Made by a program: the position numbers and the translations under genes
The notes under the pieces: model-generated
What the model saw: the letters and a program-made list of their open reading frames with translations, nothing else
What the model was told of the DNA's origin: nothing
The model's database searches: none
Source: CAYTTR01 sp964440805
GTDB taxonomy: Bacteria > Acidobacteriota > Aminicenantia > Aminicenantales > Aminicenantaceae
Length of the DNA: 64,000 nucleotides
Direction of reading: 5' to 3'
Assembly (NCBI GenBank): GCA_964440805.1
Contig: CAYTTR010000010.1
Coordinates: 13,072-77,071, forward strand
Shown: piece by piece, positions 16,253-25,208 of the stretch
Layout: each line of letters begins with the position of its first letter
Numbering within the stretch: the stretch's first letter is position 1

Positions 16253-18047
16253 CCGGATTTATGAAGACCTGTCCACCATTCATTCCAGAGTGAAAAGAGT
16301 TCAGGGTATATTTGTGGTCCTGATTATTTTTATTCTCCTTTTGTTCTGGAAAGTCCAAATTCTTGACTTCCAAAAATACTGGAAAAAGTCTGAGTTAAAC
16401 CGACTCCGGGAAATTATTGTTTCTCCTCAACGTGGTTTGATTATTGAAAGAAATGGAGTGATTCTTGCCAAGAACAGGGCTTCTTTTAAAGTTTCTATGA
16501 TCAGGGAAAACTGTTCAGATCTTGAGGACTCATATGAGAGAGTTGCAGAAGTTTTAAATTTGGATATTGAGGTGCTCAAGGAAAGAATAGAAAAATACAG
16601 CACTATTCCAAAATTCCAGCCTCTGGTGATAAAAGATAATTTATCCATAGAAGAAGTTTCTCGCATAGAAAGCCGGCAACTGGAATTTCCGGAGTTACTC
16701 ATAGAGTCAGAGCCTAAAAGGGATTATCCTTTTAAAACCTTTGCTTCCCATGTTATGGGATATCTTCAAGAAATTTCTTTTGAAGACTTGTCATCCGGGA
16801 GATTAATGGACAAGAGGGCAGGGGATTTGGTTGGAATGACCGGTATTGAAAGACAGTATGAAGCAGAGCTGAATGGAACTTCTGGGTTGGTGGTAGAAGT
16901 GGTAGACAGTCTTGGAAGAAGAGTGGAAGAAGTTTTCCAGCGTAAGCCCGTCCGGGGAAATACCGTCAGGTTGACTTTGGATTTCGATCTTCAAAAAAGA
17001 GCCGAAGAGCTGCTTGCCGGGAAAGAAGGAGCAGTGATCGTGATGGATCCCAGAAACGGTGATATATTGGCCTTGGCTAGCTTCCCTTCTTATGACCCGA
17101 ATAAGTTCATCACCCGTTTTTCTCCTGATGAATGGCAGAAATTTATTCGGAGTTCTGACTTTCCTCTCGAAAACCGGGCAATCCGTGGCCTTTATTCTCC
17201 GGGGTCGATTTTTAAGATTGTCATGGCTTTAGCTGGTCTTGATGCATTGGAAATCTCAGAAAATTCGGTCTTTTACTGTAGTGGAACAACCATAATTTAT
17301 GGTCATCCTTTTTCTTGCTGGTATAAGACTGGTCATGGAAGTCTTAACTTAATAGATGCTATCCAGCATTCCTGTAATATTTATTTTTATCAGCTGGGAA
17401 AGAGAATAAATATTGATAAAATAGCTTTTTATGCCCGGAGCCTTGGGCTGGGTACACGAACAGGAATAGATATTCCAGGTGAAAAAGAGGGGTTGGTTCC
17501 TGATACAGATTGGAAAAAAAGAATCAAGGGAGAATCATGGTATCCTGGTGAAACCATTTCTGTCTCTATAGGTCAAGGGCCTCTTCTGGTTACTCCTTTA
17601 CAGGTTGCTGTCTTGACATCAGTGCTGGCCAATAGAGGCGAAAAGATGACTCCTCATTTACTCCTGGAAGTTGAAGACAAAGAGAGTAATAACCATTCTG
17701 TTTCCAGCTCCATTTCTCTTCCTTTCTGGAAAGAGAAAAAGATTCTTTTTGATAAAGTCATTAGTGGGATGTGGAAATCAGTCAATGAAGGGGGGACGGG
17801 GAGAGGGGCTAATGTGCCTGGGTTCAATGTTTGTGGCAAAACAGGTTCCACCCAGTTAGTGAGTAGAAAAACTCAGGATGAAATGGGCAGGGAATTTAAA
17901 ACGCATTCCTGGTTCAGTGGATTTGCCCCGCGGGAAAATCCAGAAATTGTGGTTACTGTCCTGGTTGAATACGGAGGAATGGGGGGAGCAACAGCAGCCC
18001 CTTTAGCTAAAGAATTGTTTTCCCTCTACAAGAAAAAATATGATTGA
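16239..18047 (+). CDS. mrdA: Penicillin-binding protein 2 (peptidoglycan transpeptidase)
   Basis: A class B PBP of about 602 residues. It has an N-terminal membrane anchor (about 20-40), a PBP dimerisation domain containing GLIIERNGVILAKN and GMTGIERQYE, and a transpeptidase domain. The active-site motifs are SxxK in GSIFK (about 323), SxN in HSCN (about 376) and KTG in CGKTGS (about 533). It cross-links lateral wall peptidoglycan with RodA. The GTG at 16239 is preferred because AAAAAGG stands 10 nt upstream. A TTG at 16230 adds three residues but leaves no room for a ribosome site. Confidence 0.94.
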   Translation: MKINNRIYEDLSTIHSRVKRVQGIFVVLIIFILLLFWKVQILDFQKYWKKSELNRLREIIVSPQRGLIIERNGVILAKNRASFKVSMIRENCSDLEDSYERVAEVLNLDIEVLKERIEKYSTIPKFQPLVIKDNLSIEEVSRIESRQLEFPELLIESEPKRDYPFKTFASHVMGYLQEISFEDLSSGRLMDKRAGDLVGMTGIERQYEAELNGTSGLVVEVVDSLGRRVEEVFQRKPVRGNTVRLTLDFDLQKRAEELLAGKEGAVIVMDPRNGDILALASFPSYDPNKFITRFSPDEWQKFIRSSDFPLENRAIRGLYSPGSIFKIVMALAGLDALEISENSVFYCSGTTIIYGHPFSCWYKTGHGSLNLIDAIQHSCNIYFYQLGKRINIDKIAFYARSLGLGTRTGIDIPGEKEGLVPDTDWKKRIKGESWYPGETISVSIGQGPLLVTPLQVAVLTSVLANRGEKMTPHLLLEVEDKESNNHSVSSSISLPFWKEKKILFDKVISGMWKSVNEGGTGRGANVPGFNVCGKTGSTQLVSRKTQDEMGREFKTHSWFSGFAPRENPEIVVTVLVEYGGMGGATAAPLAKELFSLYKKKYD

Positions 18048-19131
18048 CAGAGAATTAATCCGCCATCTTGACTGGGCTTTGATTGGACTTCTTTTATTAA
18101 TTTCCCTGGGGGGAGTTTTGTTTATTTATAGCAGTTCTCATTATATTCCAGGAAATTTTCATGTAAGGCAAATTATTTGGATATTAATAAGTCTGATTGC
18201 TATGATTTGCTTTCTATTTCTGGACTATCATAATCTGACTGATTTTTCTTTTCTTGCCTACTGGTTATTAGTGGCAGTTCTGGCTGGGATTCTTCTCTTT
18301 GGAGAGTTAACAGCCGGGACTAAAAGCTGGATTAATTTACCGTTTTTTCAGGTTCAGCCTTCTGAACTTATGAAGATTGTTATGATACTCTTTTTGGGCC
18401 GCTATTTTTCTGGATATAGAAGAGAAAAAATTTCCTGGCCCGATTTCCTGGTTACAGGAAGCCTGGTGATGATTCCTTTTTCCCTGGTCACCGTCCAGCC
18501 TGATCTAGGAACAGCTCTGAGTTTATTGCCAGCTTTCCTGGGAGCTCTTCTCTTGGCCGGGCTCAATAAAAAAATATTTATATTTTCTTTGATTTTACTT
18601 ATTCTTTTCGGATCCCTTGGATGGAGCTTTTTGCTCCATGACTACCAGAAGGACCGCTTGATTACTCTGATTAACCCCCAAAGTGATCCTCTGGGGGCAG
18701 GTTATCAATTGAATCAGTCCAAGATTGCCATTGGTTCAGGTGGATTGTTGGGAAAAGGTTTCATGAAAGGAACTCAGAGCCAGCTTAGATTCCTGCCGGC
18801 CCGTCATACTGATTTTATTTTTTCTGTAATTGGAGAAGAAATTGGATTTGTGGGAGCATCAGTTTTTATCATTATTTATGCATTCTTTCTTTTTAGAATA
18901 TTCATGACATCCTTTCTTTCAAGGGATAGACTTGGAGTTTATTTAGTATTTATGGTTGCCATGATGCTAACCTGCCAGTTTCTTGTCAATATTCTGATGA
19001 CCATTGGTTTATTTCCAGTTACAGGCATTCCTCTTCCCTTGGTTAGTTATGGAGGTTCATCGCTTTTGTCAAATTATTTAGCTGTTTCTCTTGTCCTCAA
19101 TGTCAGAATGAGGAGATTTGTCAATATTTAA
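18040..19131 (+). CDS. rodA: SEDS peptidoglycan polymerase RodA
   Basis: A 363-residue membrane protein with about ten helices. It polymerises lipid II glycan strands with PBP2. Family landmarks are TAGTKSWINLPFFQVQPSEL in the first half, VTVQPDLGTAL, and the C-terminal loop FPVTGIPLPLVSYGGSSLL. It overlaps the PBP2 gene by 8 nt, completing the elongasome operon. Confidence 0.95.
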   Translation: MIDRELIRHLDWALIGLLLLISLGGVLFIYSSSHYIPGNFHVRQIIWILISLIAMICFLFLDYHNLTDFSFLAYWLLVAVLAGILLFGELTAGTKSWINLPFFQVQPSELMKIVMILFLGRYFSGYRREKISWPDFLVTGSLVMIPFSLVTVQPDLGTALSLLPAFLGALLLAGLNKKIFIFSLILLILFGSLGWSFLLHDYQKDRLITLINPQSDPLGAGYQLNQSKIAIGSGGLLGKGFMKGTQSQLRFLPARHTDFIFSVIGEEIGFVGASVFIIIYAFFLFRIFMTSFLSRDRLGVYLVFMVAMMLTCQFLVNILMTIGLFPVTGIPLPLVSYGGSSLLSNYLAVSLVLNVRMRRFVNI

Positions 19132-19167
19132 TGTTTTTATCTGATTAAAAAGGTTCTCTAATAAAAA

Positions 19168-21732
19168 ATGAAGAAAATCGATTTTAACAGGATTGAACCT
19201 CTATTATGGCAAGTAGAAAAACCTGCCAGGTACATCGGGGGAGAGTGGCATGAGATTAAGAAGAATCCTTCTTGCATGGATATAAAAATAGCTTTAGTTT
19301 TTCCTGATGTTTATGAAGTAGGTATGTCATATTTAGGTCAGAAAATATTGTACGACCTTCTTAACGGAGAACCCGGTATTTTAGCGGAAAGGGTTTTCAC
19401 TCCTTGGCCTGATTTTGAAAAAGCATTAAGAAGAAAGAAAATCCCCCTCTATTCCTTGGAGAATAAAATCCCCCTTTTTGAATTTGATATGGTTGGCTTT
19501 TCTCTAATGTATGAGCTAAATTATACAAACATTTTAACTGTTCTTGAACTTGGCCAGATTCCTCTGACCAATAGAGAACGGAGTATCGTGGATCCTTTGG
19601 TAATAGGTGGCGGGCCAGCCGCCTTCAACCCTGAACCGGTGGCTGATTTTTTTGATTTTTTCTTTATTGGTGACGGAGAAGAGGGTTTTAAGGATATAGT
19701 TAACACCTATATGAAGATAAAAGGCAATGGTCTTAGCCGGGAAAAGCTATTACAGGAATTTATGTCATTAAAAGGGATTTATGTCCCATCCTCCTATGAA
19801 GTGATGATCCAGAAAAAAAGCTCCTTGACCTATGTCGAGCCAAAAGGCAGAATTCTCCGAAGAATTCAGAAAAGGCAATATTACCCTTTTCATGAAGCGC
19901 CCACCCCGGAAAAATTTATTGTTCCCCATATTCAGGCTGTTTTCGACAGGGCTTCTGTCGAGGTAACCAGGGGTTGTCCTCAAAGGTGCCGCTTTTGTCA
20001 GGCGGCAAGCATTTATTTTCCTCATCGAGTGAAAAAACCAGATTTTGTCAGCCAAAAGCTTCTTAGGATTCTTCATTACTCAGGCTATGATGATGCTTCC
20101 CTGTCAGCTCTTTCAGTGTCAGATTATCCTTATCTTGATTCAGTCATAAAGAACTTGATGAAGGAATGTGAGGAAAAAAAAATTGCCCTTTCTCTTCCTT
20201 CTCTTCGCCCCAGAGGATTAACTTCTGATATGGCTGACACCATTCTTAGAGTAAGAAAAACCGGCTTCACTCTTGTTCCTGAGGCTGGGACAGAAAGGCT
20301 GAGAGCAGTAATTAATAAAGATTTTAAAGATGAAGATATTAGACAAGCCTGTCGGAATGCTTTTTCCAGAGGATGGCAATTGATAAAACTTTATTTCATG
20401 GTAGGCTTGCCTACAGAGACCGAAGAAGATTTGTTGGGAATTGTCAGATTAATCCAAGAAATAATTAGTATCGGTTATAAGGAATTAAAGAAATCCCCTC
20501 AGATAAACCTATCGGTTTCCTCATTTATTCCCAAACCACATACTCCATTTCAGTGGTTAGCCATGGAAAATGAGGAGTCATTAAGAAAGAAACAAAGTTA
20601 TTTAAAGTGGAGATTAAAAAAATACCGTTTTATTAAATTCAAATTTCATCCAGTGAAGAATTCCCTGCTGGAAGCGGTTTTCTCCAGGGGAGATCGAAAT
20701 CTTTCTTCAGTCCTCCTGGAAGCCTGGAAAAGGGGAGCGAGATTTGACAGTTGGGCTGACCATTTTAATCCCCGAATATGGGAAGAAACTTTCAAGGATT
20801 TGCAGATTGATAACCAGAAATATCTTAGATCCATTGACAGAGAAGAAAAACTACCCTGGGATCATGTCGAGACAGGATTGAAAAAATCATTTTTGCTATC
20901 TGAGCTGGATAAGTCTAGGCAAGGAATCCGCACTCCTTCCTGTCTTGAGCAGGACTGTCGGAGGTGCCGCGGCTGCACTTTAGCCTCAAGGATGGAAAAA
21001 CAATTCGGAGAAGAAATTCCCATGAAGGTTCCTTCTATAGTAACTAAAGAGAAAAAACAGGAAAAAACTTTCCGCTATCGACTCTTTTATTCCAAGTCAG
21101 GACCTGCTGTTTATATTTCCCACAGAGATTTTAATCATAACCTTCAAAGGATTATTCGGAGAACCGGATTCATGCCCGATTTTACCGGAGGATTTCATCC
21201 CAAAATGAGAATGACGTTTCTTCCGGCTCTTCCCCTGGGAATGGAAGGCAGGCAGGAAGTAGTGGAAATATATGCAAGCCGGCTCTGGGAAGAAAGTGAG
21301 TTTTTGGAGAAGATGAATTCTTTTACTTCTCCCGGTATTAGATTTTTCGGCTTCAAGCAACAAGCCCGAAGCAGTCCAAATCTTCAAGATGATATAAAGG
21401 GATTTCTTTATTCTCTGAATATAGATCATGCTTCAATAAGCCGGAGATTGAGAGAAACAGCCAAAGAGAAAGCCGGAAAAAGATCTCGGTCTAATTTGTC
21501 AAAATTCATATCTGATGCGGTAAACCTTTATTCATTAAAAAATAAAGATCCAAGACTGGAGGAAATTGTTTATTCTCCAAATGCTAAGAAAATTTTCCTG
21601 AATATAATATGGAACCAGCAGAATCCTCTAAGGCCTCAAGATGTTTTACAAGAAATGCTGGGAATCGACAATATTATTTATGCCATGGTCAGGGAAAAAG
21701 TCTTTTGGCTCTCTAAAATTGACATCCTTTGA
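19168..21732 (+). CDS. Radical SAM protein with B12-binding-like domain fused to DUF2344 (TIGR03960/TIGR03936 type)
   Basis: An 854-residue fusion. The N-terminal region (about 35-190) resembles a B12-binding fold (FPDVYEVGMSYLGQKILYDLL). The radical SAM core has CxxxCxxC at about residue 270 (CPQRCRFC). The C-terminal DUF2344 domain begins around residue 630 (FRYRLFYSKSGPAVYISHRD). A small Cys-rich patch (CRRCRGC) precedes it. Members of this family are often found near ribonuclease G or ribosomal protein genes and are thought to act on RNA or ribosome components. That is inference, and no such gene is adjacent here. It lies 36 nt after rodA and may be co-transcribed with it. Confidence 0.88.
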   Translation: MKKIDFNRIEPLLWQVEKPARYIGGEWHEIKKNPSCMDIKIALVFPDVYEVGMSYLGQKILYDLLNGEPGILAERVFTPWPDFEKALRRKKIPLYSLENKIPLFEFDMVGFSLMYELNYTNILTVLELGQIPLTNRERSIVDPLVIGGGPAAFNPEPVADFFDFFFIGDGEEGFKDIVNTYMKIKGNGLSREKLLQEFMSLKGIYVPSSYEVMIQKKSSLTYVEPKGRILRRIQKRQYYPFHEAPTPEKFIVPHIQAVFDRASVEVTRGCPQRCRFCQAASIYFPHRVKKPDFVSQKLLRILHYSGYDDASLSALSVSDYPYLDSVIKNLMKECEEKKIALSLPSLRPRGLTSDMADTILRVRKTGFTLVPEAGTERLRAVINKDFKDEDIRQACRNAFSRGWQLIKLYFMVGLPTETEEDLLGIVRLIQEIISIGYKELKKSPQINLSVSSFIPKPHTPFQWLAMENEESLRKKQSYLKWRLKKYRFIKFKFHPVKNSLLEAVFSRGDRNLSSVLLEAWKRGARFDSWADHFNPRIWEETFKDLQIDNQKYLRSIDREEKLPWDHVETGLKKSFLLSELDKSRQGIRTPSCLEQDCRRCRGCTLASRMEKQFGEEIPMKVPSIVTKEKKQEKTFRYRLFYSKSGPAVYISHRDFNHNLQRIIRRTGFMPDFTGGFHPKMRMTFLPALPLGMEGRQEVVEIYASRLWEESEFLEKMNSFTSPGIRFFGFKQQARSSPNLQDDIKGFLYSLNIDHASISRRLRETAKEKAGKRSRSNLSKFISDAVNLYSLKNKDPRLEEIVYSPNAKKIFLNIIWNQQNPLRPQDVLQEMLGIDNIIYAMVREKVFWLSKIDIL

Positions 21733-21747
21733 TTAATTAAGTATAAA
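21719..21747 (+). promoter_or_regulatory. Sigma70-type promoter for acyl-CoA dehydrogenase
   Basis: TTGACA (21719-21724), 17 nt, TATAAA (21742-21747), overlapping the end of the upstream gene. It is one of the best promoter matches in the window. Confidence 0.7.
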
Positions 21748-21788
21748 ACAGATTAACAAAAAATCTGAAATTTAATGAGGAGGAGAAC

Positions 21789-22940
21789 GTGATTGATTTC
21801 AGTTTAGCTGACGAACAAAAAGCACTTCAGGAGATGGCCAGAGAGTTTGCCCAGAAAGAAATGAAGCCAAATGTGGCTAAATATGACCGGGGAGATGAAT
21901 TTCCCCAGGCTATTATGGAAAAAGCTTTTGAGATTGGTTTCATTACCTGCGAGATTCCCGCCCAGTATGGAGGAGGGGGGCTAAGTCATTTGGATACAGT
22001 GATTATCAGTGAGGAATTAGCCTGGGCTTGTGCCGGAATGTATACAACCATAATGGCCAGTTCATTGGCCTTTACTCCGATTATTCTTTTTGGGACAGAG
22101 GAACAAAAATCGAAACATCTCACTCCTTGTACTGAAAAATTAAGCTTTGCCTCATTTTGTTTGACTGAGAGGGAAGCCGGATCAGATGCAGGTTCTCTCA
22201 AGACTAAAGCAGTCAAAGACGGCAATGAATATATCATTAACGGTTCAAAATGCTTTATAACCAATGGTGGTATTGCCAGCCTTTATGTCATATTTGCCCT
22301 GACTGACCCGGAAAAGGGAGCCAGGGGTATGAGTGCTTTTATTGTTCCCAGGGATACAAAGGGTATTGTTATCGGTAAAGAAGAAGATAAAATGGGACAC
22401 AGGGCTTCCAATACGGTTGAGCTCTTTTTTGAAGATGTCAGGATTCCAGCTGAAAATATGTTGGCCAAAGAAGGCATGGGATTTATTATTGCCATGAGAA
22501 CGCTGGATCATACCCGAGCACCAGTAGGAGCAGCTGGAGTTGGAGTGGCCAGGGCTGCTCTGGAATATGCTGTTGAATATGCTAAAACCAGAGAGCAATT
22601 CGGGAAACCTATTGCTCTTTTTCAGAACACATCTTTCAAGATTGCCCAGATGGCGACAGAAATTAATGCCGCCCGCCATCTTGTATGGCATGCAGCCTGG
22701 CTTATGGACCAGGGGAAACCCTGTGGCAAAGAATCAGCCATGGCCAAATTGTACGGCTCTGATGTGGCTATGAAAGTAACTACCGAAGCTCTTCAGATAT
22801 TTGGAGGTTATGGTTATATGAAAGATTATCCCATGGAAAAGTTGATGAGAGACGCCAAACTCCTTCAGATTTATGAAGGAACAAATGAAATCCAGCGCTT
22901 AGTTATTTCAAGAGAAGTAGTCGGTCCCATAAAAAAATAA
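21789..22940 (+). CDS. Acyl-CoA dehydrogenase
   Basis: A 383-residue FAD enzyme that oxidises acyl-CoA to 2-enoyl-CoA and passes electrons to ETF. Motifs: LTEREAGSDAGSLKT (FAD/substrate), GSKCFITNGG, RVQ-like EQFGKPI, IFGGYGYMKDYPMEKLMRDAK, and the catalytic Glu in YEGTNEIQ (about 363). This Glu position is that of short/medium/butyryl-CoA dehydrogenases and not isovaleryl-type enzymes. The GTG start has GAGGAGG upstream. No etfAB genes are adjacent. The Fe-S membrane protein at 52837-54858 is a plausible electron acceptor partner. Confidence 0.94.
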   Translation: MIDFSLADEQKALQEMAREFAQKEMKPNVAKYDRGDEFPQAIMEKAFEIGFITCEIPAQYGGGGLSHLDTVIISEELAWACAGMYTTIMASSLAFTPIILFGTEEQKSKHLTPCTEKLSFASFCLTEREAGSDAGSLKTKAVKDGNEYIINGSKCFITNGGIASLYVIFALTDPEKGARGMSAFIVPRDTKGIVIGKEEDKMGHRASNTVELFFEDVRIPAENMLAKEGMGFIIAMRTLDHTRAPVGAAGVGVARAALEYAVEYAKTREQFGKPIALFQNTSFKIAQMATEINAARHLVWHAAWLMDQGKPCGKESAMAKLYGSDVAMKVTTEALQIFGGYGYMKDYPMEKLMRDAKLLQIYEGTNEIQRLVISREVVGPIKK

Positions 22941-22992
22941 AATTAGACACAATAAACCAAAAATGGTGAATAGTAAATAGTGAATTGTTAAT

Positions 22993-23031
22993 AGGGTGAG
23001 CTGTGAACAGACGGAATAGACAAAATAGACT
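22993..23031. repeat. 9-bp tandem repeat, locus 4
   Basis: Three clear units (GAACAGACG, GAATAGACA, AAATAGACT at 23005-23031) are preceded by decayed GTGAATAGT-like units. They lie in the convergent gap between the acyl-CoA dehydrogenase and the VKOR-DsbA gene. Confidence 0.6.
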
Positions 23032-23041
23032 TTTTTTTATA

Positions 23042-24298
23042 TTATCTACGTAAATCAACCCATTCTTCAATGAATTTCTGGGTTTTCTTTTTGTCTTTCT
23101 CCTGAAGCAAAGATTCAAAAATTGCTTTCAAATGGGGATAAGGAAGAGTTCCGATTATCATCCTGTTGTTGATGATCATGGTTGGAGTGGACCTTATGCC
23201 GTAGGCATAATCTTCTGAAGTTTTTTCATATTCTCTGCCTGTATCAATTATCTTTTGAACAAGTTCATGAATTTCTGGGTCGGTTAAAGCGGCTTCAACT
23301 CCATATTTTTGAGCTAATTTAAGACGCCATTCCGGATCTCTGGCTTTTTTGAAATTATCAAAGATTTCGTCATGAATTCTATTGAAATTTTCTGGATCAG
23401 ATGCAGCTATGTAAGAAAGGTCGCAAGAGCTGGGATGTAAATCTTTTTCCACTACTTGATTACACTTGGCTTCAAGGGGGAAAAACTGAAAAGCAATATT
23501 TATTTTTCCCTTATATTCTTTCTTTAATCGGTCAAGCTGCTGGTAAAGAAACAGGCAATCCGGGCAGAGAAAATCAGCATATTCAATAACTCTAATTGGA
23601 GCGTCTTCGAATTTTTCTGTAGCTCTGGCAATCCAGAAAGGGGAGATGAAGCTGGGATTGCTGACTTCAGTCAAACTGTAATATTCTTTAACAATTTTGG
23701 TGGCTACCCCACCTAATTGGGCCTTTTGTTTGGTTTCATAGAACAAATGAAAGCCATAGGCTCCGCTCGTTGTAATTATGGCAAAAACAAAAATATGCTT
23801 GAAGGAGGGCTGAAAAAAAGATTTAAAGAATGGGGGTTTTTTACTCTTTGTTGTGTTTATGTGATATTTCCAGAATAAAAAAAAGATTAATAAGGAAAAA
23901 ATGTAGTATCCAGCGCAAAGAAGACAGAGGCTGTTTAAAAAAAACAGAGAATATGCAAGTAATCCAAGAGCTCCCAGGCTGTTTATAAAAGAAATGAATC
24001 TGTTAGTTTTTTCAAAAGAAGGAGATGGAAAAAGAATTCCCATGATAAACAAAGCCCCTACTATCAAGCCGAAATAACCAATAGGAATTCCTGCAAGATG
24101 GGAAATAGGGGAAAAGGCGGAACCATCACAGTTTAAAAAAGCACTTATATCACAGAAAGAGCCCTTAAAAATGGATTCGGGGAAATTAGCCTGGTAAAAG
24201 TGCTGAAGGGTAAGGATTGAGAATATAATCATCCCCGTCCCTGATAGAAAAATCAATCCGCGCTGATATCCCTTTTCAGAGGAGGGAAGTTTATTCAT
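23042..24298 (-). CDS. VKOR domain fused to DsbA-like thioredoxin domain
   Basis: A 418-residue membrane-bound disulfide-forming protein. The N-terminal VKOR domain (about 12-145, five hydrophobic segments) has the loop cysteines C49 and C57 and the quinone-site CLLC (C125, C128). After another membrane segment (about 168-184) comes a periplasmic DsbA/DSBA-like domain with active-site CPDC (C245, C248) and a cis-Pro in RSTPT (about 376). VKOR re-oxidises the thioredoxin partner with quinone, so this single chain could both introduce and regenerate disulfides. It lies 117 nt downstream of the exbD-like gene on the same strand. Confidence 0.92.
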   Translation of the reverse strand: MNKLPSSEKGYQRGLIFLSGTGMIIFSILTLQHFYQANFPESIFKGSFCDISAFLNCDGSAFSPISHLAGIPIGYFGLIVGALFIMGILFPSPSFEKTNRFISFINSLGALGLLAYSLFFLNSLCLLCAGYYIFSLLIFFLFWKYHINTTKSKKPPFFKSFFQPSFKHIFVFAIITTSGAYGFHLFYETKQKAQLGGVATKIVKEYYSLTEVSNPSFISPFWIARATEKFEDAPIRVIEYADFLCPDCLFLYQQLDRLKKEYKGKINIAFQFFPLEAKCNQVVEKDLHPSSCDLSYIAASDPENFNRIHDEIFDNFKKARDPEWRLKLAQKYGVEAALTDPEIHELVQKIIDTGREYEKTSEDYAYGIRSTPTMIINNRMIIGTLPYPHLKAIFESLLQEKDKKKTQKFIEEWVDLRR

Positions 24299-24415
24299 AA
24301 AAAATTCCGGAGATGGGACTTGGGGCTGTTGAAAAAATTAGTTTGTTGATGGAGAATAGTCTCCTTTATCAGGAGATAATTCAAGTCCATTTCTTCGGGG
24401 AGAAAAGGTGGATTA

Positions 24416-24802
24416 TTATTCCTCGGTAAAGTATTCAGGTATAATCCCTAAAACTTCGATACCTGCACCCTTAGCAATATCGATAAGCTCGATAACCCGG
24501 CTGTAAGGGAGTTTTGCATCAGCTCTGATAAAGATAGTTTTATCAGAACGAGCCTGGTAAATGGTTCTTAAACGGTCCTGGAGCATGTTTAGTTCAATTT
24601 CTTCCTGGTTGATCATAACGCTCAGATCTTTTTTTAAGGTTAAAACGATGAGTCCTTGAGGAGTGGCGCTGGTATCAGCGGTGGTCTCAGGTAGCTTGAC
24701 ATCGATCCCTTTCTGGACCATGGGAGTGATCACCATGAAGATGATGAGCAAAACGAGTAATACGTCGCATAAAGGAACGACATTGGGTTCAGCTCTGGGC
24801 AT
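24416..24802 (-). CDS. ExbD/TolR family protein without ExbB partner
   Basis: A 128-residue inner-membrane protein with a single N-terminal membrane helix (about 10-28) carrying the proton-pathway Asp D13 in PLCDVLL. A periplasmic domain follows, with the VKLPET and IRADAKLPYSRVIELID motifs of ExbD/TolR. It normally couples proton-motive force to TonB or Tol with ExbB/TolQ, but no exbB or tonB gene is near. The N-terminus is very short before the helix. GGAGG precedes the ATG. Confidence 0.9.
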   Translation of the reverse strand: MPRAEPNVVPLCDVLLVLLIIFMVITPMVQKGIDVKLPETTADTSATPQGLIVLTLKKDLSVMINQEEIELNMLQDRLRTIYQARSDKTIFIRADAKLPYSRVIELIDIAKGAGIEVLGIIPEYFTEE

Positions 24803-24836
24803 TATTTCCTCCTTGTTTTCATCATCTTGGATTATT

Positions 24837-24866
24837 ATTTTATGATAAATCTTTTTTCATTGTCAA
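24837..24866 (-). promoter_or_regulatory. Sigma70-type promoter for exbD-like gene
   Basis: On the minus strand TTGACA, 18 nt, TAAAAT. A second TTGACA sits 6 bp further upstream as a tandem copy. The site interleaves with the divergent promoter at 24875-24903. Confidence 0.57.
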
Positions 24867-24874
24867 TGTCAAAG

Positions 24875-24903
24875 TTGATTTTTTTCCAGATAGGATTTAT
24901 ATT
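24875..24903 (+). promoter_or_regulatory. Sigma70-type promoter for TIGR04076-like gene
   Basis: TTGATT, 17 nt, TATATT, about 20 nt before the ribosome site GGAGGG of the downstream gene. Confidence 0.52.
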
Positions 24904-24924
24904 GGCAATGATGAAGGAGGGATC

Positions 24925-25194
24925 ATGAAAGATTTAAAGGTCGAAGTAACAGAGATCAAGCAACGCTGTGGTGCTAAGCATAAAAAGGGTGATTGTTTCT
25001 TTATCAGGGGCGAAGGGACCATCGAAATTCCGGGAAATAAAAAGGTCTGTCTTTATGCTCTAAACAGCTTGTTTCCATTTCTCACTGCCAAGCAGCGTGA
25101 AGATGAACTACCCCACGATGACTGGATTGCCGAGACAGAAACTCTTTGCTGTCCCGATCCCCTTGGAGTGGTCTTTAAAATCACCACTCTGTAA
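24925..25194 (+). CDS. TIGR04076-like small Cys-rich protein
   Basis: An 89-residue protein of a small family of unknown function. Family-like features are the opening strand with a Cys (VEVTEIKQRCGAKHKKGD), a central VCLYALNSLFPFL segment and a C-terminal CCPDP followed by a short beta strand ending in ITTL. The cysteines suggest metal binding, which is inference. AGGAGGG lies 6 nt before the ATG. It is monocistronic and convergent with cstA, with a 14-nt gap. Confidence 0.75.
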   Translation: MKDLKVEVTEIKQRCGAKHKKGDCFFIRGEGTIEIPGNKKVCLYALNSLFPFLTAKQREDELPHDDWIAETETLCCPDPLGVVFKITTL

Positions 25195-25208
25195 AAACAA
25201 TAGATGAT

